DNA from: Sternotherus odoratus
Taxonomy: Eukaryota > Chordata > Testudines > Kinosternidae
Assembly: GCA_032164245.1 (NCBI GenBank)
Contig: JAVMKO010000006.1
Location: 106,533,450-106,597,449, forward strand
Length of the DNA: 64,000 bases
Reading direction: 5' to 3'
Shown here: in pieces, positions 1 to 10,654 of the stretch
Layout: every line of letters begins with the position of its first letter
Numbering within the stretch: position 1 is the first letter of the stretch
Translations under genes and position numbers: made by a program
The notes under the pieces: model-generated
What the model was told of the DNA's origin: nothing
What the model saw: only the letters and a program-made list of their open reading frames with translations
Databases searched by the model: none

Positions 1-52
1 GCTGGAGAGGACCAGGGCAGTTTGTGTGTGTGCAGTGCTGGAGGAGATCAGG

Positions 53-92
<40 letters not shown>

Positions 93-190
93 GCTGCCCC
101 CTGCTGGAGAGGACCAGGGCAGTTTGTGTGTGTGCAGTGCTGGAGGAGATCAGGACAGTGTGAGTGTGTGTGTGTGTATGTGTTTGTGTT
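1..190 (+). repeat. Duplicated (GT)n-bearing unit
   Basis: A unit of about 102 bp beginning gctggagaggaccagggcag occurs at 1 and again near 103. A pure GT run at about 55-88 lies between the two copies and is followed by tgctgccccctgctgg, which resembles a CTCF core on the reverse strand. Reading frames through the GT run give only Cys-Val repeats and are not genes. Confidence 0.8.
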
Positions 191-362
191 TGTGTGTGTG
201 TGTACGCACGGTTTCCCTTTTGTGGCTACCCAGCCCTGTGCGTTCACAGTTCCGGGGAAGGGCTCTCAGACTCCGGCGGTATCAGCCCCTCCCGGGGATA
301 GGGGCTGAAAACCAGCCCCCTCAATCACCCATTAGACCCACCAAGCTCCCTTCCCCCCTCAC

Positions 363-639
363 CTTGATCCCCCCATCCGGTGTCACCCCAGCCAGTCACC
401 CAGCACTCTGCCCCTGCTGGGAACAGGGTGGCGGCCCCGGCAGGGGGACGGGGCGGATGGTCTCCATGAAGGTGACCGGTTCCGTCAGCTGGACCGGGGT
501 GATGTCGGCGAAGAACGTGCTCTGGTTGTAGTCGCGGTGCCTGACGATGCGGCGCACGGGGGCCGAGATCCGGGTGCGGGAGGGGGTGGGGAGCTGGTAC
601 TCCCCCAGGTTCATGCGATAGGCAGAGCAAGGGAGCGAG
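363..639 (-). pseudogene. Relic exon 4 of an S1A serine protease
   Basis: On the minus strand this is the Asp-containing fourth exon of a prostasin/tryptase-like protease. The sequence shows NLGEYQL, a strand with Asp102 (ADITPVQL) and ECWVTGWG, and a donor site at 362-361. It is broken. The frame shifts by one base in a G run near 425-440, and the conserved Cys122 is Pro (RPVPLPG). Its 5' edge abuts an LTR at about 640, so no acceptor or upstream exons 1-3 remain. Exons 5-6 would lie beyond the left edge of the window. The G-run shift alone could be a sequencing error, but the lost cysteine and missing acceptor favour a pseudogene. Confidence 0.8.
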
Positions 640-1790
640 CGTTACTGAAATAATTTGGGATCCTATAGATCATTGGTGCAACTAGAGTCCTATAGTGGCA
701 CCAAATCTTATGTACAGGGGGTCGTAATGGGTGTCTACGACCAGGTTCTGGATTGCTGATTATGAATATGGCATTGGTATGTGGGTATCAATTTGGTAGT
801 TGAAGTTATGAATATTGGCTCTGGACTGTCTGTCTGTCCAAATACTGTGCTGCTGGAGGGACATTCCTGAACACTGGGCGTCAGCTTTGCTTGAGCTGCT
901 TGATGGGCCATTAAGGACGATCAGCGACACAATGGACTCTGGGAGCTTGGGATGCCCCGACCCAGATGAGAAGTCTACAGGGAACATGCCAGGCAGCCTG
1001 GGCATAATGGCCGCTGCCTGCAAATGATGAGTCATGCATGGACATGTGATCTGCCCATGTGGCTCCAGGACTCCATGGGGCTGGACTCTTCACAGCAGGA
1101 AGAAAGAGGTGTTTGCACCTTGAAAAACTATAAATGAAGCTACTACAGTCCCTCCATCTTGGTCTTCTACCTCCAGTCTTCAGCCTGTCTTGCTTCTAGC
1201 TCTGGATGGAACTTTGCTACACAGGGGAACTCTGGCCAAAGGGTGCTGACCCATCCCTGAAGGGGATGCTTTCCAGAGACTGTGATTTGAACCTGCAGTT
1301 ATTCTACCTTTGCTGCAAGTCTGAACCAAGAGATGTGCCATTACTGCATGTAATTGATTTCTTTTAACCATTCTTAACCCTCACCTAGACCTTTTTCCTT
1401 GTATAATAAACCTTTAGATTTTAGATTCTAAAGGATTGGCAACAGCGTGATTTGTGGGAAGATCTGATTTGTATATTGACCTGGGTCTGGGGCCTGATTC
1501 TTTGGAATTGGGGAGAACCGTTTTCTTTATTTGGGGGATTGGTTTTCATAACCATTGGTCCCCAGGACAGGTGGCTGCTGGTGGTGATACTGGGAATCTG
1601 GAGTTTCTAAGGGAATTGCTTGTGTGACTTGTGGTTAGCCAGTGGGGTGAGACCAAAGTCTTTTCTGTTTGGCTGGTTTGGTGCCTTAGTGTGGAAAAAC
1701 CCCAGCTTTGGGCTGTAGTTGCCCCTTTGGAAGCAATCTGTCCTGATCTGACACTCACAGTTGGATCCCACCAGGAACAGCACCGTCACA
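640..1790 (+). mobile_element. Solo-type LTR, family 1, copy A
   Basis: The body matches the copies at 7195-8291, 20862-22008 and 62581-63675. Shared landmarks are cgttactgaaataattt near the 5' end, a polyadenylation-type ataataaacctttagatttt near 1400, and the 3' end agcaccgtcaca. The expected first five bases of the LTR are replaced by gcgag at 635-639. Flanks aggga (630-634) and agggg (1791-1795) could be a decayed 5-bp target duplication. It sits directly against the relic protease exon. Confidence 0.75.
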
Positions 1791-1791
1791 A

Positions 1792-2017
1792 GGGGGTACA
1801 GAAACACGCTGCCACCACCACCGAGCTCAGAGTGGCTTTTTTCCTTTACCCTTTCATGGCTCCTTCACTGGTGCCCCCTCCCCGAAAACCCCCCCCCCCC
1901 CTTCCCCAGCCCTGGCTGGCACATCCCGGCTTCAAATGCGTCGGTCTCTGCAGCACCCGGCACAACGGGCCCCCGATCTCAGTCGGGCGGAGGGGGGGGG
2001 GGTCTGTGCAGGTCTGG
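1792..2017 (+). repeat. Dispersed repeat family 3, left part
   Basis: The segment with gagctcagagtggc, ctggctggcacatcccggctt and cagcacccggcacaacggg is repeated in inverted orientation at about 9740-10010 and again near 17425-17830. The left part ends at about 2000 and its sequence continues at about 2640, so the element is interrupted. No coding potential is supported. Confidence 0.65.
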
Positions 2018-2635
2018 TGTGACAGGGTCCCTGTAGCAAACCAAGACTCACTGGTGCGGCACCTCCTTCTGGTCGTCTCGGGAATTAGCTCTTTCCAGCC
2101 CGGAGCGCCCCCACAGGCCGGTGTCTTGCCTGCCGCTGGCCCCGTGTCCCTCCCGGACCCCGGTGCCTCTTTACCTTGGGGTTCTGCCCCAGCAATACCC
2201 CCTCACTCTGGGTCTCCCCTCCCAGGGGAACCCCCAATCCTCTCAACCCACCTTGCCTCAGTGCCCCCCACCCACCGGGGCAGACTGCCCTCTGGACAGG
2301 CCACTCACCATTGGCAAGGGGGTCGGACCAGCTGCCTCTGCTTATTCATGGGCTGCACCTTGGAAACCCCAGGACCTCCGTCGGCCTTGCTCAAGGCCTG
2401 CAACCTGGGGTGTTGCCAGGCTGGAGCTCCCCAGCTCCTCTTGCCTTTCCCCAGCGCTGCTCTGTCTCAAGTACCTTACCCCCTGGCAGCCGGCCGTCCC
2501 ACTCCAGGGCTAGAGTGATACTCCTCACAGCTCCTGGCCCCCAGCCCTCTTATCGGGGCCAGCTGGGCCCTAATTGAGCTGGCCACAGCTGTGGCTGCTT
2601 CCCCAAGCAATCTAGCAGGCAGCCGCCCCATTACA
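2018..2635 (+). mobile_element. LTR-like insertion in repeat family 3
   Basis: This stretch starts tgtgacagggtccctg and ends ccccattaca, giving LTR-style TG...CA ends. It splits a family 3 copy that is continuous at 9740-10010. I could not find a convincing target-site duplication, so the exact borders are uncertain. Confidence 0.45.
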
Positions 2636-2639
2636 GTCC

Positions 2640-2870
2640 CTGATATCAGTCAGGGCTGTCTGGGCAGGGCCTGATGTGAGGTTGCACTCCATATGTTTTA
2701 TGGAAATATGCTAATGAGTGTGATTATAATGTAACTGGAATATGCTTCCTGCAAATGGTCTCTTGTAAGGTATCATTACAAAGTTTATAATCTACGGAGT
2801 GTGGTCATCCTATTTGTATGAATTTTTATCACTCTTGCATCTAAAGCAAGAAATATCAAGTATTACTCTA
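2640..2870 (+). repeat. Dispersed repeat family 3, right part
   Basis: It continues the family 3 copy: gggcagggcctgatgt, catatgttttatggaaata and the A/T-rich stretch to about 2870 match 9600-9810 on the opposite strand. Confidence 0.65.
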
Positions 2871-3030
2871 AGGAGGAGGAGGAGCAGGATACTGGTCAAT
2901 TGACCAGCAAACTGGAGCAGTTTTATACCCAATGGCAGGGAAAAGCCCGAAAAAGGAGACTCTCTTGGAGCCCTCTCCAGCGGTCAGCTTCAGAACAACC
3001 TCTGGGGACAGTAAGGTCCTCACTAAGGGC
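2871..3030. other. Unassigned stretch, possible retroelement internal
   Basis: There is a short acidic open frame (after ggaggaggaggagcagg) without recognisable domains. It lies between repeat family 3 and the Harbinger-like remnant and may belong to the retroelement internal sequence resumed near 4390. No gene is supported. Confidence 0.3.
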
Positions 3031-3451
3031 TGGGCCCCACTACGGCTTAACGTCGACTTTAGCGAAGTTAAGTCGACATAAACCTGTATCCGTCCTCACA
3101 CGGATGCCATTTGCGTCGATTTAAAGGGCCCTCAAAATTGATTTCTGTACTCCTCCCTAACGAGAGGAGTAGCGCTGAAATCGACCTCTCTGGATCGATT
3201 GTGGACTAGTGAGGACGCATGGGACATTATTGGCCTCCAGAGGCTGTCCCACAATGCTCCATTTGGACCACTCTGGACTGCCTCACTGCTCCACTGTGAC
3301 CACTCTGGACAGCACTCTCAACTTGCTGCTCTGGCCAGGTAGACAGGAAAAGACCCGGGAACATTTGAATAGCATTTCCTGTTTGGTCAGCGTGGCCAGC
3401 TCACCTGCACAGCTCAGTCACCATTCAGAGAAATCAGCAGCACTAGCCGCC

Positions 3452-4041
3452 ATGCAGAGCTCAGCAGCACAGGAGACCAGCCAGAGGAGAAGAGCTCCAG
3501 CATGGTCCACTCGTGAGGTGCTGGATCTGATCGCTATCTGGGGAGAGGAATCTGTGATGTTGGAACTCCGCAACAACAAACGGAATGCAACACGTTCGCC
3601 AGGGTCTCCAAGGCCATGCTAGAAAGGGGCCACAACAGGGACGCCCAACCATGCCGTGTGAAAATTAAGAAGCTGAGGCAAGCGTTCCAGAAAACCAAAG
3701 AGGCAAACGGACGCTCGGGGGCCCCGCCGCGGACATGCCGGTTCTACAATGAACTGAATCAGATAATGGGGGGCGCCCCCACCACCATCGCACCGGTCTG
3801 CGTGGACCCCACCCGTGGGATAATGATCAGGCTCGAGGAGGATTCGGATGACAAGGACGAAGAGGAGGAGGGAAATATCACGGAGCATCAGGAGGCAAAC
3901 GGAGAAGCAGTATTAGCAGACAGCCAGGAGCTGTTTATCACCCCGGAGCCAGTACTCTCCCAACCCTCCCAAGGGGGTACCCCAGCCGGGGAAGGAACCT
4001 CTGGTGAGTGTGCTTTTTTTAAGGGATTAGATGACTCATGA
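3452..4041 (+). pseudogene. Myb/SANT-like DNA-binding protein, one frameshift
   Basis: The first part encodes a helix containing the WSTREVLDLIAIWGEE motif, typical of the first helix of Myb/SANT-like (trihelix) domains. The frame slips by one base at about 3585-3600. The second part resumes with RVKIKKLRQAFQKTKEANG and a CRFYNEL motif, the second and third helices. It then runs into an acidic tail rich in Asp and Glu and ends at a stop at 4039-4041. Such proteins accompany Harbinger transposases and bind element ends; a host copy is also possible. With one shift it is a recently dead or mis-sequenced transposon gene rather than a clear host gene. Confidence 0.65.
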
Positions 4042-4113
4042 TTTTTAAAGGAAGCATTTATTAATGATTAACTTGCCCTAAGGACTTGGCATGTATTCAT
4101 TGCTGGTCCCTTT

Positions 4114-4302
4114 TTACTCAAACAGTTTGTCAATGTACTCTGGTATTGAGCGGAAATCCTCCATGGACATTTCCATGAAACTATTGAGGAGGTAGCGATG
4201 AATCTTCTGCAACAGATTTCTGGGGCCTTGTCTGGCCCCCTGTGATAGGAGACCATCCCACGCCACGAAATTAGTAAATAGTCTGGTATCATTGAGCAGC
4301 AC
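4114..4302 (-). other. Short antisense ORF in Harbinger-like element
   Basis: A 62-residue frame on the minus strand ends convergently with the Myb/SANT frame. It has aromatic and acidic residues in a helical pattern (SMEDFRSIPEYIDKLFE) and the frame is open somewhat further upstream. I do not recognise the family. It may be the 3' end of a second element gene. Confidence 0.35.
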
Positions 4303-4390
4303 AACATTGCGGCGAATGGACCAGGACTTTGTAATGATTCCAGTAACATGCGTTCTCTATCTCTCTGAGAAATTCTAAGTAGAGTGATGT

Positions 4391-7194
4391 CATTCATGGT
4401 TGCCTGTTTGAAAAATGGACTGCAATTAGTCTGGACACAGCGGGCGAGACAGCCCGTAGCGAGAGCAGGCAGAGGGGTTTTGACTTGCCTATGGAGGAAG
4501 ATACCTCAGTCTCCAAGCAGTTGTCTGTGTGCTGGGACAAGGGAAGTGAGATCCCAAACTGTGTGTCTAGTGAAGGAGAATGTGTCTCTGAATCTTCTTT
4601 GTCTGTGGAGCAGACAAAAGGTGCTTTTCAGCCTGTGATGGTTGAGAATAGTGCAGTTGTCTCAGAGTTGGTTTTGGATTCAGCTAAAGCTCAGAAAGGG
4701 AATGGTCCTTGTGGATTGCCACGGACTCGCAGGGGCGAGGAAAAAATTGCAGGCCTGTTATTTACCAGGCTGCACGTGGCAATAAACTATATAGGTAAGG
4801 GATGCAAGGGGAGTGTGGGTCAGGACACGAGCTGCAGATACACACACACACACACACACACACACAAGTAAAAATAATCAATTTAAAGTTTTATTGGGGA
4901 TAATTACAAGGGGTAAGGGAGCAGTTTTTTGATTAACTAATAGACTTAATGAAACTTAAAACACACAATGACTAAAATACCTACTAACAATATTTACAAA
5001 GATGCAGCATTTACTCGATACTTACAAATACAAACCAACGCATAACACGACCGGTAAACGTAGAAGCTCTATTTGAAACACGTGAGCTGAGAGAGAGGCT
5101 TCAAGTTGATCAAGCTTGGTTACGGGGGGTACACGGGATACACAGGATTAGTTTTCCTCTCTCTGTCTGCACATGGCAGGCAGAAACATAAGTACCAACT
5201 ATGACATCACAAAAGTGTCATAGGGGACGGGACCCAAAACCTGTTTGTGTTCGCTTCTGATTGGCACAAGCAAAGTTTACACCAAGTAGGGGAGCAGGTG
5301 CCTCAAAGTCTGACTTCACCCCCAAAAGGTGAGAAAACGCACATTGTTATAGAATGTGTGCAAACCTGAATGACAAAAGAAGAGGCCAGGGCAATACCGG
5401 TCTGGGCAAGTGTTCAGGATGCAGACAGGAACTGATCTGAACAGTCCTAAGTTTGTATCTGCTGGGAAGGAAGGCTCTATAGCTAGGTTTAATCTGGTTA
5501 ATGTCTTAGCAAGAGCCCAGAGACCAAACGATTCTGGTGCTTGTATTTTGCCTGTTGCTTCTGTGTTGCTGGAAAAGGGTGTAGCAACTCTGTCTAATCA
5601 GAGTGACACCCTAGCCAGGGCACAAAGAGAGCAGAAAGGTGATGTGGTTGTGTCACCTACCAACAGATTGACAACTTGTACCAAGGAGGAAAAAATTCCT
5701 AAACTAGTATCTGGCAAAGGGAAGAAGAATAACTAACCTCTTGTCCAGTGAGTCTGTGAGTTTGCCTGAAAGGGGAGTTTGTAGAAATCCGCCTGATGGG
5801 AAAAGGATAATCATGAATGTAAGTAAACCCCAAAAAGAGTCTGTTGCTCAGGAAAGTGTTCCTTAGGAGCAAGCCCTAGGGGAAGGGGGTAAGGACAGAA
5901 TTTCTGTGAGTGGTGAATTGTTGCCTAAAAAAGTTCCTAAGGGAAAAATGTGTAGGCAATTTGCTGCAGTTAAGTATGAAAGTGATTTAATCAGGGAAGT
6001 TTCAGTTCCTAACAGCCAGAAATTTTCTGTAGTGAATGGATCTACGGATTTTCCTGTGGAAAAGTTCAGTGGGGATAGCTTGGGGGAAGAATTGGGACAG
6101 CCCTATAACCAAGTGGCTGTGTTTGACCAGCTTGTTGGGGAGACAAGGTTGTTCAGAGAGAGATGTCTCCATGCTGATATTGCAAGTCTGTGTCTCAGGC
6201 TCAGAGAGATGACTGGGTAGATGTATCTTCAGAGCAGGACAGCTGTGCAGTTAGTATTGTAGGTGGTATACCCTCATCTCTAGACACTTGGAATGTAACT
6301 TGTAGTCTCTTGGTAAATCTAACATCTAATTCCATGTGGAAGCAGAAGTGGGTAAAGAAAGAACAGAACTTTGGAACTAGCTTGTTAGTGAAAATGGATG
6401 GTATCCCTTTAAGACCTGGTATAGCCTCCAAGCTTGCTTCTGTCTGTGGAGATGCAGATTACTGGACTGAATGGGGGAAGCAGCATTTGCTAATGACTGG
6501 TAGCTCAGGGGACCCACCAGATCAGCCAGAAAATTCTGTTAAGCAAAAGAGAGCAGAATTTGACCCTTCAGGGCAAGGAGGGACAAGAGAATTTGATTTG
6601 GCAAAGGAAAACCACAAAGTGACCCTAGAAGGTCAAAATTCTAATGGTGTTGACCCAAAGGCATGGCTTGACAAACCTGATTGTAAATGGACACTTGCAA
6701 TGAAATTGTTGTTGCTAATGGTAATTTGTGTAACTACTGTGTTATTACCCAAGACTGTAAAATTGTACAATGGACCTAATCTTTTGAAAAATCCTGTAAA
6801 CATGTTAAGAGAAATACATGGAAACACACTTTGTGTTAAGAGGCCTTGTTCTACTAATGTGTCACAGTTAAGGCCTGTGAACAGTGGTGAAACTTTCCAA
6901 GGGGAAAAAGGCATTCCACACCGAATGTGCAGTATACAAAGGGAAACTGAGGCACACTACCCTATTGTTTCCATGGCTAAATGCCAAGATTTCTGTGCTA
7001 TTGACAACATTGATATCTATATTAATTGGATGGTACTTGGGTTCCAAACATTTGCCAGAGCTTGTATGGGTTAAGTAGCTGTTTTCTTTAGCTCTTGGCA
7101 AGATCACATAAAACAAACCCATGGATGGGAGAGCTTCGGGGATGCAGTCAGTGATGTTTTGTCATCCCTTTCTGCATCAATTTTGCATTGGGGG
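4391..7194 (+). mobile_element. Degenerate LTR-retroelement internal region
   Basis: A chain of plus-strand frames (4485-4871, 5410-5736, 5906-6220, 6190-7074) is separated by stops and shifts and leads directly into LTR copy B, which has the same orientation. The frames are Ser/Val/Glu-rich with a repeated LARAQR motif. They resemble linker parts of retroelement polyproteins seen repeatedly in turtle genomes. No intact protease, reverse transcriptase or integrase motif is visible. A (CA)n tract lies at about 4840-4866. Assignment to an LTR element rests mainly on position and orientation. Confidence 0.5.
6190..7074 (+). CDS. Unrecognised 294-aa ORF with a membrane segment
   Basis: This is the longest uninterrupted frame in the retroelement internal region. 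It ends about 120 bp before LTR B, where LTR elements carry envelope or accessory genes. It has two or more Asn-X-Ser/Thr sites in the N-terminal third. A hydrophobic stretch (KLLLLMVICVTTVLLP) lies around residues 174-190, followed by a Cys-containing C-terminal domain of about 100 residues. The arrangement is compatible with a membrane-anchored accessory or env-position protein, but no fusion peptide or immunosuppressive-type motif is recognisable. It is most likely part of the retroelement, and the function is unknown. Confidence 0.4.
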   Translation: MSQAQRDDWVDVSSEQDSCAVSIVGGIPSSLDTWNVTCSLLVNLTSNSMWKQKWVKKEQNFGTSLLVKMDGIPLRPGIASKLASVCGDADYWTEWGKQHLLMTGSSGDPPDQPENSVKQKRAEFDPSGQGGTREFDLAKENHKVTLEGQNSNGVDPKAWLDKPDCKWTLAMKLLLLMVICVTTVLLPKTVKLYNGPNLLKNPVNMLREIHGNTLCVKRPCSTNVSQLRPVNSGETFQGEKGIPHRMCSIQRETEAHYPIVSMAKCQDFCAIDNIDIYINWMVLGFQTFARACMG

Positions 7195-8291
7195 TGTCAC
7201 GTTGCTGGAATTATTGGGGAGCATATAGATCATTGGAGCAACCAAGGTCCTATAGTGACACCAAATCTTATGTGAAGGGGGTCATAACAGGTGTCTATGA
7301 CCAGGTTATGGAGGGCGGATTATGAATATGCCATTGATATGTGTGTATCTTTTTTGGAACTAAAGTTATGAATATTGGATATATGGTGCCTGTACTTCAA
7401 ACTGATGCTTGGCTCCTGGGTGAAATCTCAGACAAGCTGTTGTTAACTTGAATGGCCTGCCTGATGGCCCATTAAAGGGCCATCAACTGCACAATGAACT
7501 TTGTCCACACCCGAGGAGCTTCGCCAGGAATGGGACATGCCTGGGCAAAAACTAAATCGTGGAGAGTCTGGTGATTGGACCATGTGGCTATGGACCTCCA
7601 GTTTGCAACTGGACTCTGCATAAACAGGGGGAGAGTCTATAAAACCTGGAAGAAGCGTCCTCCATTTTGTCGTCTACCTCCAGCCTGCCTTGTTTCCAGC
7701 TCTGAATGGACTTTGCTACACAGGGGAACTCTGGACAAAGGTGCTGACCCATCCCTAAATGGGATGCTTTCTAAAGACTTTGATTTGAACCTGCAGTTTA
7801 TTCTACCTTTGCTGCAAGCCTGAACCAAGAGATGTGCCATTACTGCATGTAATTGATTTCTTTTAACCTTTCCTAACCCTCACCTAGACCTTTTTCCTTG
7901 TACAATAAACCTTTAGATTTTAGATTCTAAAGGATTGGCAACAGCGTGATTTGTGGGAAGATCGAATTTCTATATTGACCTGGGTCTGGGGCCTGATTCT
8001 TTGGAATTGGGGAGAACCGTTTTCTTTATTTGGGGGATTGGTTTTCATAACCATTGATCCCCAGGACAGGTGGCTGCTGGTGGTGATACTGGGAAGCTGG
8101 AGTGTCTAAGGGGATTGCTTGTGTGACTTGTGGTTAGCCAGTGGGGTGAAACCAAAGTCTTTTCTGTTTGGCTGGTTTGGTTTACCTTAGTGTGGAAAAA
8201 CCCCAGCTTTGGGCTGTAGTTGCCCCTTTGGAAGCAATCTGTCCTGATCTGACACTCACAGTTGGATCCCACCAGGAATAGCACCGTCACA
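7195..8291 (+). mobile_element. LTR, family 1, copy B
   Basis: It begins tgtcacgttgctgg and ends agcaccgtcaca and is full length at about 1.1 kb. The polyadenylation-type signal tacaataaacctttag sits near 7900. It follows the same-sense internal region 4391-7194 and may be its 3' LTR. The flanks ggggg and gatgg do not form an obvious 5-bp duplication, as expected if the partner LTR is missing or distant. Confidence 0.75.
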
Positions 8292-8296
8292 GATGG

Positions 8297-9575
8297 TTGT
8301 TTCTAGTCTCCCTGGGCCCTTTGAGGGGGGGCCCTTGTTCCTTTCACTTTTCCCATTTCCCCTCATTTTCTTACCCCTGCTGCTTACTCAGCAGTGTTTG
8401 GTTTGAACTTACAGCAGAGATCAGTGGGTCGGGGAAGTGGCTGGTGTGGAGTGAGCAGCCCGGAGTGGGGAACCAGTCTGGGGCTGAAGTCTCCCAGGAA
8501 CCCGGGGCCCAGACTTGTCAGGGTTACGAGGACTCTGCCACATGGGGAGTCCTGTAGGGCAGGGAGGCCTCTGGGTAAAGGGAAGCGGAGCGGGGACTCA
8601 GATCCATTCACCGCCCAGTGCTGCTGGGGCCCTGCAGAGCCAAACGGGTCTTGGGAGAGACCCCAAGAGTCCAGGTTCGCTCACGGCTCTGGGCTTCGGG
8701 ACTAGAGGGTGAAAGTGGAACTGAGGAGGGGGCAGCCAGCTGAGCTCTGTGCAGAGACAGGCATGCAGAGAGCAAGCTCTATACAGGGTAAAACAGATTT
8801 CTTTGGGGTTTGGACCCCATTGGGAGCTGGGTATCTGAGTGCTGGAGACAGGAGCACTTCTTAAGCCTGCAGCTTTTGGGGGACATAGTTCAGAGCTGGG
8901 TATGTGTTTGCAGCAGGCACGTGTGTCTGGCTGAAACCAGGCAGGCACTAAACACACTGATACACAGAGATGCACAGCTGTTTGCTCTCCTAGGTATTAA
9001 TCACTTACTTGGGTTAATTAATAAGCAAAAGTGATTTTATTAAGTATAAAAAGGAGGATTTAAGTGGTTCCAAGTAATATCAGACAGAACAAAGTAAGTT
9101 ACCAAGAAAAATAAACCAAAATACACGTCTAAGCCTAATACATTAAGAAATGGATTACAGGTAAATCTCACCCTCAGAGATGTCCCAATAAGCTTCTTTC
9201 ACAGACTGGACTCCTTCCTCGTCTGGGCCTGATCCTTTCCCCTGGGACAGTCCTTGTTTGCTCCAGCTCAGGTGGTAATTTGGGGATTTCTCATGACCGG
9301 CAGCCCCCTTTGTTCTGTTCCACCCCCCTTTATACCTTTGGGACAAGGCGGGAATCCTCTGTCTCTCTCTGGGTTCCCACCCCTCCTACTAACTGGAAAG
9401 CCCCAGGTTAAGATGGATTCCAGTATCAGGTGACAGGGTCACATGTCCTGTGAGACTTCAATCCTCCATTCTTCCCTGCCTCCCAGGAACAGAGAAAGGC
9501 TTAGAAGTAAACAGAGCCTTTTACAACCATTTGTCCTTGTTGATGGGAGTCATCAAGAATCCAAGCCATTATTAA
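8297..9575 (-). mobile_element. Retroelement/LTR fragments
   Basis: No gene is seen. Sequence around 8450-8610 (gaggcctctgggtaaaggg, ggactcagatcc) recurs at 24940-25140. Around 9020-9050 an antisense polyadenylation-type attttattaag and an A-rich tract are typical of LTR R/U5 regions read from the minus strand. Boundaries are approximate. Confidence 0.5.
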
Positions 9576-9579
9576 CGGC

Positions 9580-10110
9580 CCCCCACTTTGCATAGTTACA
9601 ATAGGACTTTAGAGTAATACTTGATATTTCTAGCTTTAGATACAAGAATGATACAATCATACAAATAGGATGACCACACTCCGTAGATTATAAGCTTTGT
9701 AACGATACTGCATGAGAGACCTTTTGCAGGAAGCATATTCCAGTTACATTATATTCACACTCATTAGCATATTTCCATAAAACATATGGAGTGCAACATC
9801 AGGCCCTGCCCAGGCACCCCTGACTGAGATCGGGGCCCCGTTGTGCCGGGTGCTGCAGAGACCGACTGCATTTGAAGCCGGGATGTGCCAGCCAGGGCTG
9901 GGGAAGGGGGAGGGGATGAAGTTTTCAGGGAGGGGGCACCAGTGAAGGAGCCATGGGAGGGTAAAGCCACTCTGAGCTCGGTGGGGGAGGGCGTGTTCTA
10001 TACCACCCCCCCCCCCCATGTACCATCCCCTCAGGAAATCTCTCTGGTGCCCCCGGCTGCTGGAGGCCGCAGGGCGAGAGCTGCGATCCCTGGCTGGCTG
10101 GCGGGCCGGT
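9580..10110 (-). repeat. Dispersed repeat family 3, uninterrupted inverted copy
   Basis: This is the reverse complement of the sequence at 1792-2000 plus 2640-2870, without the insertion found there. It ends in the GC-rich region upstream of protease A. Similar sequence recurs at 17425-17830. Confidence 0.65.
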
Positions 10111-10559
10111 CCCGGGAAGTGGAGAGGGGCAGGGGAGAGGCACCGAATAAGGGGCTGCCCAGGGGGATCCTGACCAGCCGTGGGCACCGGACAGAAGGCC
10201 CGGCCCGGCTTCCTCCAGCAAAGGGCCAGTCCCGGGAGAACCAGGGCAGGTGGCCACGTGTCTGGGGATGGCTCCACAGAGCAGGCCTGACTCGCAGCCC
10301 CGATTTCTCCTCCCGCCGGGGATGGTCCAGCAAGACCCATTCTCGGCTGAGCCGCGCGGCGGGTGTGGGGGGGAGACGAGGGTCCGTGAGCGTCGCTTCC
10401 ACTCTCCTGTACTTCAGAGATTTACATGGGGAAACGCTGGGCTCCGAGCCAGAGCTACGGGGACCGGAGATAAGGGCTATGGGGTGCGGTGGCTTCTTGA
10501 TGCACGTCTGGCTATCTGTAGAAATCACACCCCACGCCCACGGGGCGGCTCCAGCCGGG

Positions 10560-10566
10560 TTTATAA
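10560..10566 (+). promoter_or_regulatory. TATA-like box of protease A
   Basis: The motif tttataa lies about 90 bp upstream of the protease A start codon. The other family members have TATA-like motifs at a similar distance (E, F, relic D and G at about 85-100 bp), which supports a real core promoter. Confidence 0.55.
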
Positions 10567-10654
10567 CTTGCTGCCTCGAAGCCGGGGCTGACTGCTCCGC
10601 CGGCTGGAGGCTGAGCTGGGCCGTCCTGACCCAGAGCTCCTGTGGGGCCGGATC

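Larger units (their letters stand above)
3031..4390 (+). mobile_element. Harbinger-like DNA transposon remnant
   Basis: The region encloses a Myb/SANT-like reading frame on the plus strand (3452-4041) and a shorter antisense frame (4114-4302). It begins near ggccccactacggcttaacg. This pairing with a trihelix-type DNA-binding protein is typical of PIF/Harbinger elements and their many relatives in turtle genomes. I did not find matching terminal inverted repeats, so the boundaries and exact superfamily are inferred. Confidence 0.5.

Noticed and set aside
22..531. Cys-Val repeat protein at the window start
   Set aside because: Translation of the GT run, then antisense to the relic exon 4.
640..8291. 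One full-length retroelement bounded by LTR A and LTR B
   Set aside because: Possible, but sequence after LTR A belongs to repeat family 3, no primer-binding site follows it, and A has its own near-duplication flanks. I treat A as solo and B as linked to 4391-7194 only.
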